A stretch of 64,000 nucleotides of DNA from Candidatus Poribacteria bacterium (GTDB lineage: Bacteria > Poribacteria > WGA-4E > WGA-3G): NCBI GenBank assembly GCA_022827185.1, contig JAJDTM010000003.1, positions 1-64,000 of the forward strand, in the 5' to 3' direction. The notes below the pieces were generated by a model. The model ran no database searches and had not been told where the DNA came from. It saw only the letters and a program-made list of their open reading frames with translations. Positions 25,140-34,307 of the stretch are shown here, one piece after another. The translations under genes and the position numbers were made by a program. How positions within the stretch are numbered: the first letter of the stretch is position 1; each line of letters starts with the position of its first letter.

Positions 25140-25991
25140 CTAAAAAGGAGACTCTTGCGCTTGTGTTGTTTCTCCTTCTTTTTCATCGGAAGATGCTGTC
25201 TCTTGTGCTGCGGGTTCCTCAGGTGCTGAAACTTCGCTCTCTTGGGAGGCTGCTGTTAATTGTTTGATGCGTTCGCAGAGGTCATTGAGGAGTTGCGGGG
25301 TCGTTTCTGCCGCCTTGAGTTCTGCTGAAAGCTGCGTCCATTGCATCTCGTTTATGTCGTTTCGGGATTCCACACCACATTTACGTTTCATGTAATTCCA
25401 GAGGTCTGCCTTCGTGACACCTTTTTCCTCAAGAGAGTCCGAGAGATTCGCCGCAATTGCGAAAGTGGCTTTTTGAGCCTGTGCGATATTTCCACCACCT
25501 TGTGGTATCTGCTGTTGTGGTCTTGAATTCCCACTTCCCGCTTTTCGATGTAAATAGAAGTTTAGCACCTCACGGATTACCGGTACAGGTATCAGCTGCT
25601 TAATTGCATTCCGTTGCGCTTTGTGAATCGCTTTGGTGAATGCGAACGGATCGGGACGGCCTCCGGTCATCTTCGGTTGCTCATAGGCACCGTAGCGAGA
25701 TGAACCTGTGATTGTATCGACAGCTTTGGCAGTCGCAATCCAAGAGTTCTCCTGCTCCTCGTATTTGACCTCTTCGACTTGGATACCGCCGCGTCGGTTT
25801 GCGGCTTCGTTAATACCTGCTAAGGTTAGCCCTTCGACAGTGCGTCCACCCTGTTTAAAGGAATAGACATAATCCTGAATTGTCTGTCCAGTCATTAGTT
25901 CGATGATCGCCTGATCATCCACCTGATCGACGACTTCATATTCAGCGGTAACGGGTACCATTTCTTCCTTTTTTTCTTTTTCGTCAGCCAT
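25140..25991 (-). CDS. Possible single-strand annealing or RecT/Rad52-like protein
   Basis: 283 residues. The core (about 15-145) reads TGQTIQDYVYSFKQGGRTVEGLTLAGINEAA, then WIATAKAVDTITGSS and FAFTKAIHKAQRNAIKQLIP, the last resembling the (A/K)x(T/K)xAxxxAxK-type helix of Sak/ERF/Rad52 annealing proteins. No signal peptide. The C-terminal half has a helical segment (about 170-240), then an acidic Ser/Glu/Ala tail of about 40 residues ending in Phe, as in proteins that bind SSB-like partners. The match is faint. ATG 25991 has GGAGGA about 8 bases upstream. Confidence 0.5.
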   Translation of the reverse strand: MADEKEKKEEMVPVTAEYEVVDQVDDQAIIELMTGQTIQDYVYSFKQGGRTVEGLTLAGINEAANRRGGIQVEEVKYEEQENSWIATAKAVDTITGSSRYGAYEQPKMTGGRPDPFAFTKAIHKAQRNAIKQLIPVPVIREVLNFYLHRKAGSGNSRPQQQIPQGGGNIAQAQKATFAIAANLSDSLEEKGVTKADLWNYMKRKCGVESRNDINEMQWTQLSAELKAAETTPQLLNDLCERIKQLTAASQESEVSAPEEPAAQETASSDEKEGETTQAQESPF

Positions 25992-26297
25992 AATTTCCTC
26001 CGAAATAAAGAATCCGTGCTACATTCAGATGTCCGTTATTGCCACACGGTCTATTTATCATACTATTTTACTCTCGATTTGTCAAACACCGTTATTGATA
26101 CAATAGCGGCATCCAGTTATCAGTAGTTAGTAGTCAGCAAAGAGATTTTTTTAACCATCTTATACACTTACGCCAAATTTACATTATATATGATAACACA
26201 TTTAATTTGGAAAAGCAAATTATTTTCTATTGCCACTGCGTTCATACACACGAAAAGCTTGATTTACATCGCCAATGCTGCTACAATAACAATAAAG
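25992..26297. other. AT-rich gap
   Basis: No gene seen. It contains CAGTTATCAGTAGTTAG-type phrases near 26113 that recur loosely near 3628 (CAGTTATCGGTTATCAG), and a long AT-rich run up to the MITE copy C. A minus-strand frame crossing into the ABC gene is a shadow. Confidence 0.5.
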
Positions 26298-26388
26298 AGG
26301 ACTTACGCATTTTTCTATGATAACCTGCGTATTACGCACTGAAGGCGGGGTTTTAAACCCCGCCTGCAAAGGGGAATGCGTAAGTAGT
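26298..26388. mobile_element. MITE-like element, copy C
   Basis: 91 bp. Left end AGGACTTACGCA; right end TGCGTAAGTAGT (three mismatches at the outer edge). The central hairpin is a perfect palindrome of 10-bp arms, GGCGGGGTTT and AAACCCCGCC, around a single T. It ends 32 bases before the ABC transporter ATG. Confidence 0.8.
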
Positions 26389-26420
26389 AAATAAATTGAG
26401 TGGCGGAGTGTTGATGAACA

Positions 26421-27968
26421 ATGACGACCCCACTTCTCCAGATGCAGGCGATTACGAAAGACTTTCCCGGCGTGCGTGCCTTGGACAATGCCTCTTTTGA
26501 GGTGCACCGTGGCGAGATTCATGCGCTCTGTGGCGAAAACGGTGCTGGCAAATCGACGCTGATTAAGATTCTCGGTGGTGTCTATCCGTATGGCACTTAC
26601 AGCGGCAAGATACGGATCAACGGTAGTGAGCATCAGTTTCACTCTGTTCGCGATGCAGAACGCACGGGGATTGCTATAATTCATCAGGAATTAGCACTCA
26701 TCCCAGAGATGACAGTCGCGGAGAATATCTATCTCGGTAAAGAACCGCGGCGATTTGGGGTCATTGATAGGCATCACCTCTATCACGAGGCGGGTGAACT
26801 CCTATCGCAGTTTGGATTGACTATCCCGCTCCACAAACCTGTCTATGAACTCGGCATTGGACAGCAGCAACTTGTAGAAATCGCGAAGGCTTTAGGACGC
26901 AGTTTGCAATCTGGTAACGCACTGTTGCTCGTGCTTGACGAGCCGACAGCCGCCTTGACCGAAAGTGAAGTGGATATTCTCCGTCAGATTCTGACGCAAC
27001 TCCGAAAGAAGGGTGTGGCGTGTATCTATATCACTCACAAACTCAAGGAGATCTTTCAAATCGCTGACCGAGTGACAGTCCTACGAGATGGCGAAACGGT
27101 AGCAACACACGCTATTAAATCCACTGAATGCACCGAAGATGTGTTAATCTCGCAGATGGTTGGCAGGGCGTTAACGACACTTTTCCCAGAACGGGCGGTT
27201 GAAAACGGTTCAAATGGCGCGGAAGTCGCCTTACGGGTTGAAAATTTAAGCACCTATCCGTCAGAACCGCCACGCCTTGAAAACGTCAGTTTTGAGGTCC
27301 GACGCGGGGAAATCCTCGGCATTGCAGGTCTGATGGGTGCAGGCAGAACGGAACTGATTAGTACTATTTTTGGTGCGTATGGCGGTAAATGGAGTGGCGA
27401 AGTATTCATAGCGGGTAAACCTCTCCAGATTCACTCTCCGCATGAAGCGATACAGCAAGGGCTGGCACTCGTCAGCGAAGATCGGAAACGCTACGGACTC
27501 CTCTTAGATGCAGATGTTACCCGCAATATGACACTGCCGAGCCTCGATTTATCGGCAGACCTCGCAACGCACGGCATCATTAACCACAACGCGGCAGCGG
27601 AAAAAAGTGCTCACTATGTCGATTCGCTTCAGATTAAGACGACCTCGCTTGAAATCCCTGTGAACCATCTCAGCGGTGGCAATCAACAGAAAGTCGTCTT
27701 AGGCAAATGGTTGATGACGCATCCGAAGGTGTTATTCCTCGATGAGCCGACACGTGGTATTGATGTCGGCGCGAAAGCAGAAATTCACGCACTGATGGCG
27801 AAACTCGCAGAAGAAGATGTTGCGATCGTGTTTGTCTCCTCTGAACTGCCGGAGATCTTGGGCATGAGCGACCGGGTTTTGGTGCTACACGCAGGCAAAA
27901 TCACGGGTGAATTCGTCAATGATAATCTAACGCAAGAGGAGATTTTGCGGTGTGCCGCTGGGGCATGA
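26421..27968 (+). CDS. Sugar ABC transporter ATPase with two nucleotide-binding domains (XylG/RbsA type)
   Basis: 515 residues. Domain 1 (about 1-250) has Walker A GENGAGKST, signature LGIGQQQ and LVLDEPTAAL; domain 2 (about 260-510) has a degenerate Walker A (GLMGAGRTE), signature LSGGNQQKV and FLDEPTRGID. This is the family that powers ribose, galactose or xylose import; the VYPYGTYSG phrase resembles XylG. No permease or binding-protein gene is next to it, so it would pair with one elsewhere. It is followed by tsaE with an overlap. Confidence 0.88.
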   Translation: MTTPLLQMQAITKDFPGVRALDNASFEVHRGEIHALCGENGAGKSTLIKILGGVYPYGTYSGKIRINGSEHQFHSVRDAERTGIAIIHQELALIPEMTVAENIYLGKEPRRFGVIDRHHLYHEAGELLSQFGLTIPLHKPVYELGIGQQQLVEIAKALGRSLQSGNALLLVLDEPTAALTESEVDILRQILTQLRKKGVACIYITHKLKEIFQIADRVTVLRDGETVATHAIKSTECTEDVLISQMVGRALTTLFPERAVENGSNGAEVALRVENLSTYPSEPPRLENVSFEVRRGEILGIAGLMGAGRTELISTIFGAYGGKWSGEVFIAGKPLQIHSPHEAIQQGLALVSEDRKRYGLLLDADVTRNMTLPSLDLSADLATHGIINHNAAAEKSAHYVDSLQIKTTSLEIPVNHLSGGNQQKVVLGKWLMTHPKVLFLDEPTRGIDVGAKAEIHALMAKLAEEDVAIVFVSSELPEILGMSDRVLVLHAGKITGEFVNDNLTQEEILRCAAGA

Positions 27969-28492
27969 GAATCGTCCAGTCCCAATCTTACGAGAGACAG
28001 ATGGAAAATAGAAACGAAAACTTTAAAACCGAAAGTCCAGAAGAGACACAGGCACTCGGCGAAAAACTCGGTAAAACACTCAAACAGGGTGATGTTATCG
28101 CACTTATCGGTGATCTCGGTACTGGTAAAACCTGCTTAACACAAGGTATCGCTCGCGGCGTAGGCATTGCATCCGATGAAGTTGTCAATAGTCCTTCATA
28201 TATCCTGATTAACGAATATAACGGGACGGTGCCGATCTATCACATCGATCTGTATCGGCTCGAAAACAGTGAAGAGATTGCTGAACTCGGACTCAACGAA
28301 TATGTGGAAGGTGACGGGATTTGCATTATTGAATGGGCGGAGCGGATGGCAGCGGCACTGCCCGATACTTGCATAAAAGTCCACATAACGCTGACAGGTG
28401 AGAACACCTCACACGCCGATGATGAAGTTTTAGATAGTCCTGAAGATGAAAACATCCGACACATCGAAATCCAATATCCTATATCTCGATAG
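27965..28492 (+). CDS. tsaE: tRNA threonylcarbamoyladenosine biosynthesis ATPase TsaE
   Basis: 175 residues from ATG 27965 (ATGA overlap with the ABC gene); an in-frame ATG at 28001 is the alternative. The Walker A GDLGTGKT, then NSPSYILINEY, YHIDLYRL and IEWAER near 110 are diagnostic. TsaE is the ATPase of the t6A complex with TsaB and TsaD. A 28-residue acidic extension lies near the C-terminus. It overlaps the glycosyltransferase gene by 47 bases. Confidence 0.9.
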   Translation: MRIVQSQSYERQMENRNENFKTESPEETQALGEKLGKTLKQGDVIALIGDLGTGKTCLTQGIARGVGIASDEVVNSPSYILINEYNGTVPIYHIDLYRLENSEEIAELGLNEYVEGDGICIIEWAERMAAALPDTCIKVHITLTGENTSHADDEVLDSPEDENIRHIEIQYPISR

Positions 28493-29621
28493 CGGTTCAG
28501 GCATCGGGGGTGGACAACGGAGTCTGCTGCTGCTGTTAGACCTATTAGACAAGGCGCGTTTTACACCTTTTGTCGGATGTCTCGGCGATAGTGCGTTCGC
28601 AGCAGAGGTTGAAAAGACAGCAGCGAGTGTTGTGCCACTCTCTCTTCCTGCAGCACATAACAAGACCGATAAAGTGAAGCGGTTCACGCTGCGCGATTTG
28701 CTCGAAGATTTTCGACAACTTCGGGTCATCATTGAGCTTCATCAGATCGTGAAACGACATGCGATAGATCTCATCCATGCGAACTCGCTTTCGGTGGCAC
28801 TCCTTGGCGGAATTGTTGCAAGGCTAAATCGGATCCCGATCTTGATGCACAAACGCTATGCGACCTCTTACGGGATTCTGGACAAACTCTGCGAGAAACT
28901 ACTGCATCGTGTGATTCTGGTGTCGGAAGCAACGCGGTGGGATTTCGCTCCCGTGGAAAAGCAGACACTCATTTATAACGGTGTGGATTTAAACGCATTT
29001 CAAGCATCACGAGAAGAGGTAGAAACGCTGCGAACAGAACTGTTTTCCGACGACCTAAACGCTGCAGTGCTCGTTGGTGTCGTCACCCGGATTACACCGG
29101 AGAAAGGTATCCACGTCTTAGTCAGCGCAATGCAGGCACTCACAGGTAAGGCTGACGTAAAATTGTTGATTGTCGGGGGTCCCTATTTCCAAAAAGATGT
29201 TGACTATATGGACGCACTTAAACAGGAGGTTGCAGACTTGGGCATCGAAGATTCTGTCATCTTCACAGGGTTTCTGTCAGATACGCGCATTGTAACAAGT
29301 TTGCTTGACATCGTGCTGGTGCCGTCAATTATCCCAGAAGCCTGTCCACGCACTATCATTGAGGCGATGGCGGTCGGTAAACCGGTTATCGCAACGCCAC
29401 TTGGTGGTAGCAAAGAACTTGTCACCCCCGAAACGGGTATTTTAGTGCCACCTGAAGATGCCTCGGCGGTTGCTGATGCTATCGCAACACTTGCAGCCGA
29501 TCAAGAACGATTGGATGCAATGGGAAACGCCGCCCGTAATCGCGCCGTGCAGCTATTTAGCAGTGAAAAGAATACGGCTTTGACAGAGGCTGTCTATACT
29601 GAACTGTTAGCAGTAGAATAA
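28446..29621 (+). CDS. GT4-family glycosyltransferase
   Basis: 391 residues. GT-B fold: GSGIGGGQRSLLLLLDLLDK near the start, DLIHANSLSVALLGG, VILVSEATR, IYNGVD, then the C-terminal GVVTRITPEKGIHVLV and EACPRTIIEAMAVGKPVIATPLGGSKELV with the sugar-nucleotide EX7E motif (E...E). It uses an NDP-sugar to extend a glycan or lipid. It overlaps tsaE by 47 bases and runs in the same direction as the DUF2007-like gene, so it is likely cotranscribed. Confidence 0.9.
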   Translation: MKTSDTSKSNILYLDSGSGIGGGQRSLLLLLDLLDKARFTPFVGCLGDSAFAAEVEKTAASVVPLSLPAAHNKTDKVKRFTLRDLLEDFRQLRVIIELHQIVKRHAIDLIHANSLSVALLGGIVARLNRIPILMHKRYATSYGILDKLCEKLLHRVILVSEATRWDFAPVEKQTLIYNGVDLNAFQASREEVETLRTELFSDDLNAAVLVGVVTRITPEKGIHVLVSAMQALTGKADVKLLIVGGPYFQKDVDYMDALKQEVADLGIEDSVIFTGFLSDTRIVTSLLDIVLVPSIIPEACPRTIIEAMAVGKPVIATPLGGSKELVTPETGILVPPEDASAVADAIATLAADQERLDAMGNAARNRAVQLFSSEKNTALTEAVYTELLAVE

Positions 29622-29650
29622 GATGTTCCACACACCACAGAGGAGTTGTT

Positions 29651-30670
29651 ATGAGAGGAAAAATCGGCCCACCCCCAGAAGTATCCCAAGCGAGCCAAGG
29701 CCAAGCGAGACAGGTATCTCAGTTGTTTGGCGAAGCGATCGGCGATACCCGTGAGTGGGTGGAAATCCATCGCACCAGCGATGAATGGGAAGCGAATCTG
29801 ATCCAAACCACTTTGAATGCGCAACAGATCCGATGCCGTCCGATTGAATTAAAAGAGGAGAGCCAGACCGCACTCCTTGTGGACCCGGAACATGAAGTGG
29901 CGGCGATGGAACTGGTCAGTCGTATCGGTGTGGCTGTCACGGATAACGAAATGGCAGCGCAATCTGAAGAAGCCGCCGAGGCACTTAAACAACGCGATAT
30001 GGCTGTCGTTCAAGATGATACAACTGCGGGGTCAGATCCGGGTGACTCGTCAGAACTTATAATGGCGGAACGCGAAGGCATCGGCAGTGTTGTCTATATT
30101 TCAGAACAGGGATATGAAATTCGCGTCGGTCCTGAACCATACATCACCGTTCCAGAGAGCGATTGGGAAGAGTTCACGGATTTCAGTGCGCAACGTCAAG
30201 AGTTCGTGATTCTGCTCCGCCACGAATATCCTGACCTTTTTGAGTGGATTCAAGAGGAGAAACTTCTCGCAGAATTCATCCGACTGATTGAAATGACGTA
30301 TCAAGAGGGCGCGCCTACCGTCGTTTCTCACAGACACAGGGGTGTCTCCGATGTTGAAGAACTGGATGCGACCCCTTACCATCCACTTGCGCAATTGAGT
30401 CTCACAGTTGCAGTGGTTTCGCTCATCGCTGTGCTTTTCCAAGTGCCCTGGTTTGTGAACCTTGTATTAGCAGTCGTCGCTGTAGCAGCTGCTGTCGCTG
30501 CGAAATACCAGATTGATGCAAGTGAAGGGGCATCGACAGGTATCCCTATGGCACTGAGTGCGATTGTGCTGGCGTGTTTGGTTGTCGTTTTTGCGTGGTG
30601 GTTGGAGCAGCGTCCGGAACCTGTGGAACCAGCGACTCCACCCGTTCGTGAGATGGTTGAGGATCGGTAA
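29651..30670 (+). CDS. Membrane protein with N-terminal DUF2007-like domain
   Basis: 339 residues after a good AGGAG site. Residues 35-90 (WVEIHRTSDEWEANLIQTTL ... RCRPIELKEE) resemble DUF2007, a small signal-transduction-like domain. A soluble middle section (about 135-215) follows; two or three transmembrane helices lie at about 242-320, and a Pro-rich end. Function unknown. Last gene of the run that starts with the ABC ATPase. Confidence 0.7.
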   Translation: MRGKIGPPPEVSQASQGQARQVSQLFGEAIGDTREWVEIHRTSDEWEANLIQTTLNAQQIRCRPIELKEESQTALLVDPEHEVAAMELVSRIGVAVTDNEMAAQSEEAAEALKQRDMAVVQDDTTAGSDPGDSSELIMAEREGIGSVVYISEQGYEIRVGPEPYITVPESDWEEFTDFSAQRQEFVILLRHEYPDLFEWIQEEKLLAEFIRLIEMTYQEGAPTVVSHRHRGVSDVEELDATPYHPLAQLSLTVAVVSLIAVLFQVPWFVNLVLAVVAVAAAVAAKYQIDASEGASTGIPMALSAIVLACLVVVFAWWLEQRPEPVEPATPPVREMVEDR

Positions 30671-30716
30671 CAGCCAGCAATGTCTGTTATCTGCTCATAT
30701 CCAGAAACAAAACAGA

Positions 30717-30745
30717 TTGATTTCTTTCGTGAAATGTAGTATACT
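30717..30745 (+). promoter_or_regulatory. Promoter for the MazEF-like pair
   Basis: TTGATT (30717-30722), 17-base spacer, TATACT (30740-30745), 43 bases before the antitoxin ATG. Confidence 0.7.
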
Positions 30746-30787
30746 TTTTCAAACATATTCAAACGCAGCATAAAAAGGAGATACATC

Positions 30788-31033
30788 ATGACAGAAAAAA
30801 CGATTTCTTCCGAGGAAAAACTAACGAAACTCAATGCTCCTCAAATTCCAGAGAAACGTGATGATAAAGAGGATGTTAAAGCAATAAATGGTAATCCTCA
30901 TCAACGGGCAAAAGTTCGCCGCACGGTGAAGCTGCCTCGCCTGAAGTTAGAGGACCTCGTATCTCAGATCACAGAAGAAAACGCACATAAAGAAATCTCC
31001 ACTGGACCTGCAGTTGGAAATGAAGTCTGGTAG
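30788..31033 (+). CDS. MazE-like antitoxin lacking the usual DNA-binding domain
   Basis: 81 residues after AGGAG. The last 30 residues (LEDLVSQITEENAHKEIST, then GPAVGNEVW) are the MazF-neutralising tail of MazE antitoxins. The first 45 residues, however, are charged and low in hydrophobics and lack the AbrB-type swapped-hairpin start. So it probably binds the toxin but cannot bind the operator by the normal route. It is 13 bases from the toxin gene. Confidence 0.75.
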   Translation: MTEKTISSEEKLTKLNAPQIPEKRDDKEDVKAINGNPHQRAKVRRTVKLPRLKLEDLVSQITEENAHKEISTGPAVGNEVW

Positions 31034-31046
31034 GCCTGGATAGTCT

Positions 31047-31484
31047 ATGTCTGAATATATTCCAGATACTGGCGACGTTATATGGATTGACTTTGACCCT
31101 CAAACGGGAAATGAAATTCAGAAGCGTCGCCCTGCCCTTGTCATCACTTCGCAGATTTATAACAGCACTCCAATGAATTTAGCCTTTATTTGCCCAATTA
31201 CGAGTACAAAAAGGAACAATCCACTTGAGGTAGAGATTCCAGAAGGATTGGAAATAGAAGGAGTTATACTTGCTGATCAAACTAAGAGTATGGATTGGCG
31301 GGAGAGGGGAGCGACATTCATTTGTGAATTACCTGAGGAGACAGTCCATAGGGTTTTACGAAGAATAGAAGCACTCCTTAAAATAATGGAATCATTTGAT
31401 CTTGAGGAAATACTCGAAGATTTAATTGAACGATTTGGGCTTGAGGAGATACAAGAGTGTTTACGCGAAATCCTCCGCAATTAG
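31047..31484 (+). CDS. MazF/PemK-family toxin (endoribonuclease)
   Basis: 145 residues. The PemK/MazF core is plain: GDVIWIDFDPQTGNEIQKRRPALVIT at 9-34, CPITST near 54, GVILADQTKSMDW near 82, then a VHRVLRRIEALL helix. These toxins cut mRNA. It extends about 35 residues past the usual end with an amphipathic helix rich in Glu and Leu (LEEILEDLIERFGLEEI). Encoded with the antitoxin at 30788-31033. Confidence 0.88.
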   Translation: MSEYIPDTGDVIWIDFDPQTGNEIQKRRPALVITSQIYNSTPMNLAFICPITSTKRNNPLEVEIPEGLEIEGVILADQTKSMDWRERGATFICELPEETVHRVLRRIEALLKIMESFDLEEILEDLIERFGLEEIQECLREILRN

Positions 31485-31645
31485 TTCTAAACTCGCCCGT
31501 TTTCCTGACCTCAAGGCGATTCAACACCTCCAAGTATTTGCTTTTGCGTTTGACACGTCGAAAAATCAATGCTATACCCATTTCATTAATGCAAATTTTC
31601 GATCCAGAGCGCAACAAGTCTATAACAGCCATTTGACACCACATA

Positions 31646-31725
31646 GCACTCCGCTGGAGTGCAGGAATTTGGGCATAGGATTTTCTATTCTCACTGCGAA
31701 GCAATATCACTCCTCTGGAGTGTGG
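31646..31725. repeat. Two CACTCC-CTGGAGTG hairpins
   Basis: CACTCCGCTGGAGTG and CACTCCTCTGGAGTG, about 62 bases apart, in the 280-base gap between the toxin gene and the membrane protein. The rest of the gap shows nothing clear. Confidence 0.5.
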
Positions 31726-31839
31726 AAACTCATTGTCCTTAAGTCCGCTTCAGGCTGATATATTGTGCCATTTCCCCTAAATCCTTGTCAAACCGACGTC
31801 AATCCAGCCAGAGGTGGTGCTTGTGTGCGGAAGGCAGTC

Positions 31840-33768
31840 ATGTCAGGAACGAGACCTCAACCTCAAATCGGAACTGAAAATACATCGCTTCTGCTTCCGC
31901 TTGCCATCGGTATAGTCCTGATTCTGATCAATGCGTATTGGATTGCACTCGTCAGCGGTATTCACCACTCCCTAAATCCCGCCTACGCGTCCCTATTTAT
32001 CACCCCGATTGTCAATCTCTTTTTTCTTCTATTACTCAATACGTTGCTAAAGCGGATCCGTCCACAGCTCGCCTTGAGCCGCGCGCAACTTCTTTTGGTC
32101 TACCAGATGTTGGTCATGCTCTGTCTGGTTTCTGGACACAACCCGATGGACTTTATCTTGGGGATCCTGGCGCATCCGTTTTGGTTTGCGACCTTTGAAA
32201 ACGAATATGCAGCCCTCTTTCATAGGTATATCCCGTCGTGGTTCGCGATTCAGGATAAAAGTGCGCTCACCGGTTTCTTTGAAGGCAATTCGACGCTTTA
32301 TACAGCAAAACACTTATCCGCATGGATAGGTCCCGTTCTGCTGTGGTCGTTTGTTACGTTTGTTCTGTTTTTCATCTTGATGTGCTTCAACAGCATCCAG
32401 CGTCTGCAGTGGAGCGAGCGGGAACGGCTTAGTTATCCGATTGCTCAACTCCCGATAGAGATGACGACACCGCGCTTTTTCGCAAGAAGACTGTTATGGC
32501 TGGGATTCGGTATCTGTGCGGTGATAGAACTTCTCAACGGACTCCATTTTCTCTATCCCTTTATGCCGGGTGTGCCTCTGAAAATACCCGACTTCGGCGC
32601 GAAAATTTTTACGACGAAACCTTGGAGTGCTATCGGATGGCTGCCACTCTTCTTTTATCCTTGGGTTATCGGCTTGACGTTCTTTGTCCCGCTTGAACTC
32701 TCGTTTTCGGTCTGGTTCTTCTTTCTGTTTACAAAATTTCAGTTGATTTTAGGGAGCATCGGTGGCTGGAAATCGCTACCGGGGTTTCCTTACTATAATC
32801 AACAAGGCATCGGCGCGTGGTTAACACTCGGTGTCCTCATCTTATGGGTCAGTCGTCCACACCTCAAAACGGTGTTTACGATGGCTTTGAAACCTTCCGC
32901 CGCCAGCAACGAACCCTTTCAATATCGCACTGCCTTGTTTGGTATCCTGATAGGCATAGCGATTCTCGTTTTCATTTTTCAGTACGCTGGAATGTCTGTT
33001 GGAATTCTTCTCGCCTTTCTATGCCTCTACTTCCTGATGTCCATCGCCATAACATACGCGAGGGCAGCGGTCGGTGTGCCTTACCATGAGGTCATTTGGA
33101 CGCATCCACAACTGATGCTCGTCTCGGTGTTAGGGGTCCGACGGATCGGTGCGGCGAACTTGACACTTCTGTCTTTTTTGTATCCTTATGTTCGGGATAA
33201 TGTTTCGCATCCGATGCCGAGCCAGTTAGAAGGGTTCAAGATAGCGGAGCGTGCACCAATCTCTCAGAAAAAGATGGCGATTGCGATGATCGTTGCCTTA
33301 TTAGTTGCCACGCCTGTTTCGTTTTGGGCGTATTTGCATCTTATCTATCAACACGGTGCGGTTCGGACGGAGGGATATATTATCGGTATCGGCTTTGAAA
33401 CTTTTGAACGTATGCTGTTGCCGTGGTTGCAACAACCGCACGCTACGGATAGCACAGGCTTGAGTTTCACGGCGTTTGCGTCGCTGTTCACGTTGGGACT
33501 CATGTTTCTGAGAAGACAGTTTATCTGGTTTCCGTTCCATCCAGCGGGTTATGCGCTCGGTTTATCCGCAGGAATGGTTTGGGTCTGGAGTGCCGTGTGC
33601 GTCGGTTGGTTTATCAAGGCGATCTTGCTCAAATTTGGCGGTTTGCGAACCTACCGGAAGGCGGCACCATTTTTTGTTGGCGTGATTTTGGGAGATTTTT
33701 TGATCGGCACGTTTTGGAGTTTAATTGGTGCTGTCTTTGAGATACCGGTGTATCGGGTTTGGTATTAA
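31840..33768 (+). CDS. Large multipass membrane protein (OPT-like, DUF6785/DUF6784 type)
   Basis: 642 residues with about 13-15 transmembrane helices. I start at ATG 31840 because the ATG has GGAAGG 5 bases up; the ORF begins earlier with GTG at 31765 but without a site. Features include LVYQMLVMLCLVSGHNPMDF near the start, RLQWSERERLSYPIAQLPIEM, a WLPLFFYPWVIGLTFFVPLE stretch and VGVPYHEVIWTHPQLMLV. I recall this family from planctomycete and poribacterial genomes, where it is uncharacterised and related to oligopeptide transporters. Substrate unknown. Confidence 0.6.
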   Translation: MSGTRPQPQIGTENTSLLLPLAIGIVLILINAYWIALVSGIHHSLNPAYASLFITPIVNLFFLLLLNTLLKRIRPQLALSRAQLLLVYQMLVMLCLVSGHNPMDFILGILAHPFWFATFENEYAALFHRYIPSWFAIQDKSALTGFFEGNSTLYTAKHLSAWIGPVLLWSFVTFVLFFILMCFNSIQRLQWSERERLSYPIAQLPIEMTTPRFFARRLLWLGFGICAVIELLNGLHFLYPFMPGVPLKIPDFGAKIFTTKPWSAIGWLPLFFYPWVIGLTFFVPLELSFSVWFFFLFTKFQLILGSIGGWKSLPGFPYYNQQGIGAWLTLGVLILWVSRPHLKTVFTMALKPSAASNEPFQYRTALFGILIGIAILVFIFQYAGMSVGILLAFLCLYFLMSIAITYARAAVGVPYHEVIWTHPQLMLVSVLGVRRIGAANLTLLSFLYPYVRDNVSHPMPSQLEGFKIAERAPISQKKMAIAMIVALLVATPVSFWAYLHLIYQHGAVRTEGYIIGIGFETFERMLLPWLQQPHATDSTGLSFTAFASLFTLGLMFLRRQFIWFPFHPAGYALGLSAGMVWVWSAVCVGWFIKAILLKFGGLRTYRKAAPFFVGVILGDFLIGTFWSLIGAVFEIPVYRVWY

Positions 33769-33902
33769 CGATAAACCGATTTAAGTTGACTTTTTAAGAA
33801 ATAGCGGATAAAGTTAATAGATACAACAATTGGAATTATTCATTCACAGTTGCCGCTCTCAAAGCGTGCTTACGGTACGGGGACAGATGTGCGTTTAAAT
33901 AG

Positions 33903-34001
33903 AAAGCATCTTTCCATCGACCTCACCCTCAAAAAGAGGCAAAACGATATCACGTCCGAAAAGCAAGAGAATTTTTAGAACAGGTAGGAATTACGCCATG
34001 A
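33903..34001 (+). pseudogene. hicA toxin remnant
   Basis: The last 32 codons of a hicA-type toxin survive: KASFHRPHPQKEAKRYHVRK then AREFLEQVGITP and TGA, which overlaps the hicB ATG as in intact modules. The FHRPHP phrase is a family signature. Directly upstream the same frame is closed by TAG at 33900-33902, and only scraps (GDRCAFK) can be read before it, so the toxin is inactivated. Confidence 0.6.
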
Positions 34002-34249
34002 AGACAATGACGTACAAAGGCTATACAGCGGAAATTATCTATAGCGACGAAGATGAATGCTTTGTCGGCCATATTGTCAATATTGATGCGATTTCAGGTT
34101 TTCACGGTGATACCGACGAAGAATTGCGCGACGCTTTTGAAAATATGGTAGAACTCTATATTGAGACCCTGGAGGAACCAGAGAACCCACCGCAAAAACA
34201 CTTTGCGAGAAGATTCCTGTCGCGTCTACGTCAAGCACTTCATCTGTAG
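33998..34249 (+). CDS. hicB: HicB-family antitoxin
   Basis: 83 residues. YKGYTAEIIYSDEDECFVGHI, then DAISGFHGDTDEELRDAFENMVELYIETLEE, match the HicB fold (partial RNase-H-like) that blocks HicA, and the FARRFLSRL near the end resembles the DNA-binding tail. It keeps no working toxin (see 33903-34001). It has a GTAGGAA site before the ATG. Confidence 0.82.
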   Translation: MKTMTYKGYTAEIIYSDEDECFVGHIVNIDAISGFHGDTDEELRDAFENMVELYIETLEEPENPPQKHFARRFLSRLRQALHL

Positions 34250-34307
34250 CAATAGAACATTTGTCGCCACCATAAGAATACAACTACGAAAATAGGGAAT
34301 TTTGCCG

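Noticed and set aside
26220..26684. 154-codon minus-strand frame across the MITE and the ABC gene
   Set aside because: Antisense to the ABC ATPase start and through the MITE copy C; no own start site or domain.
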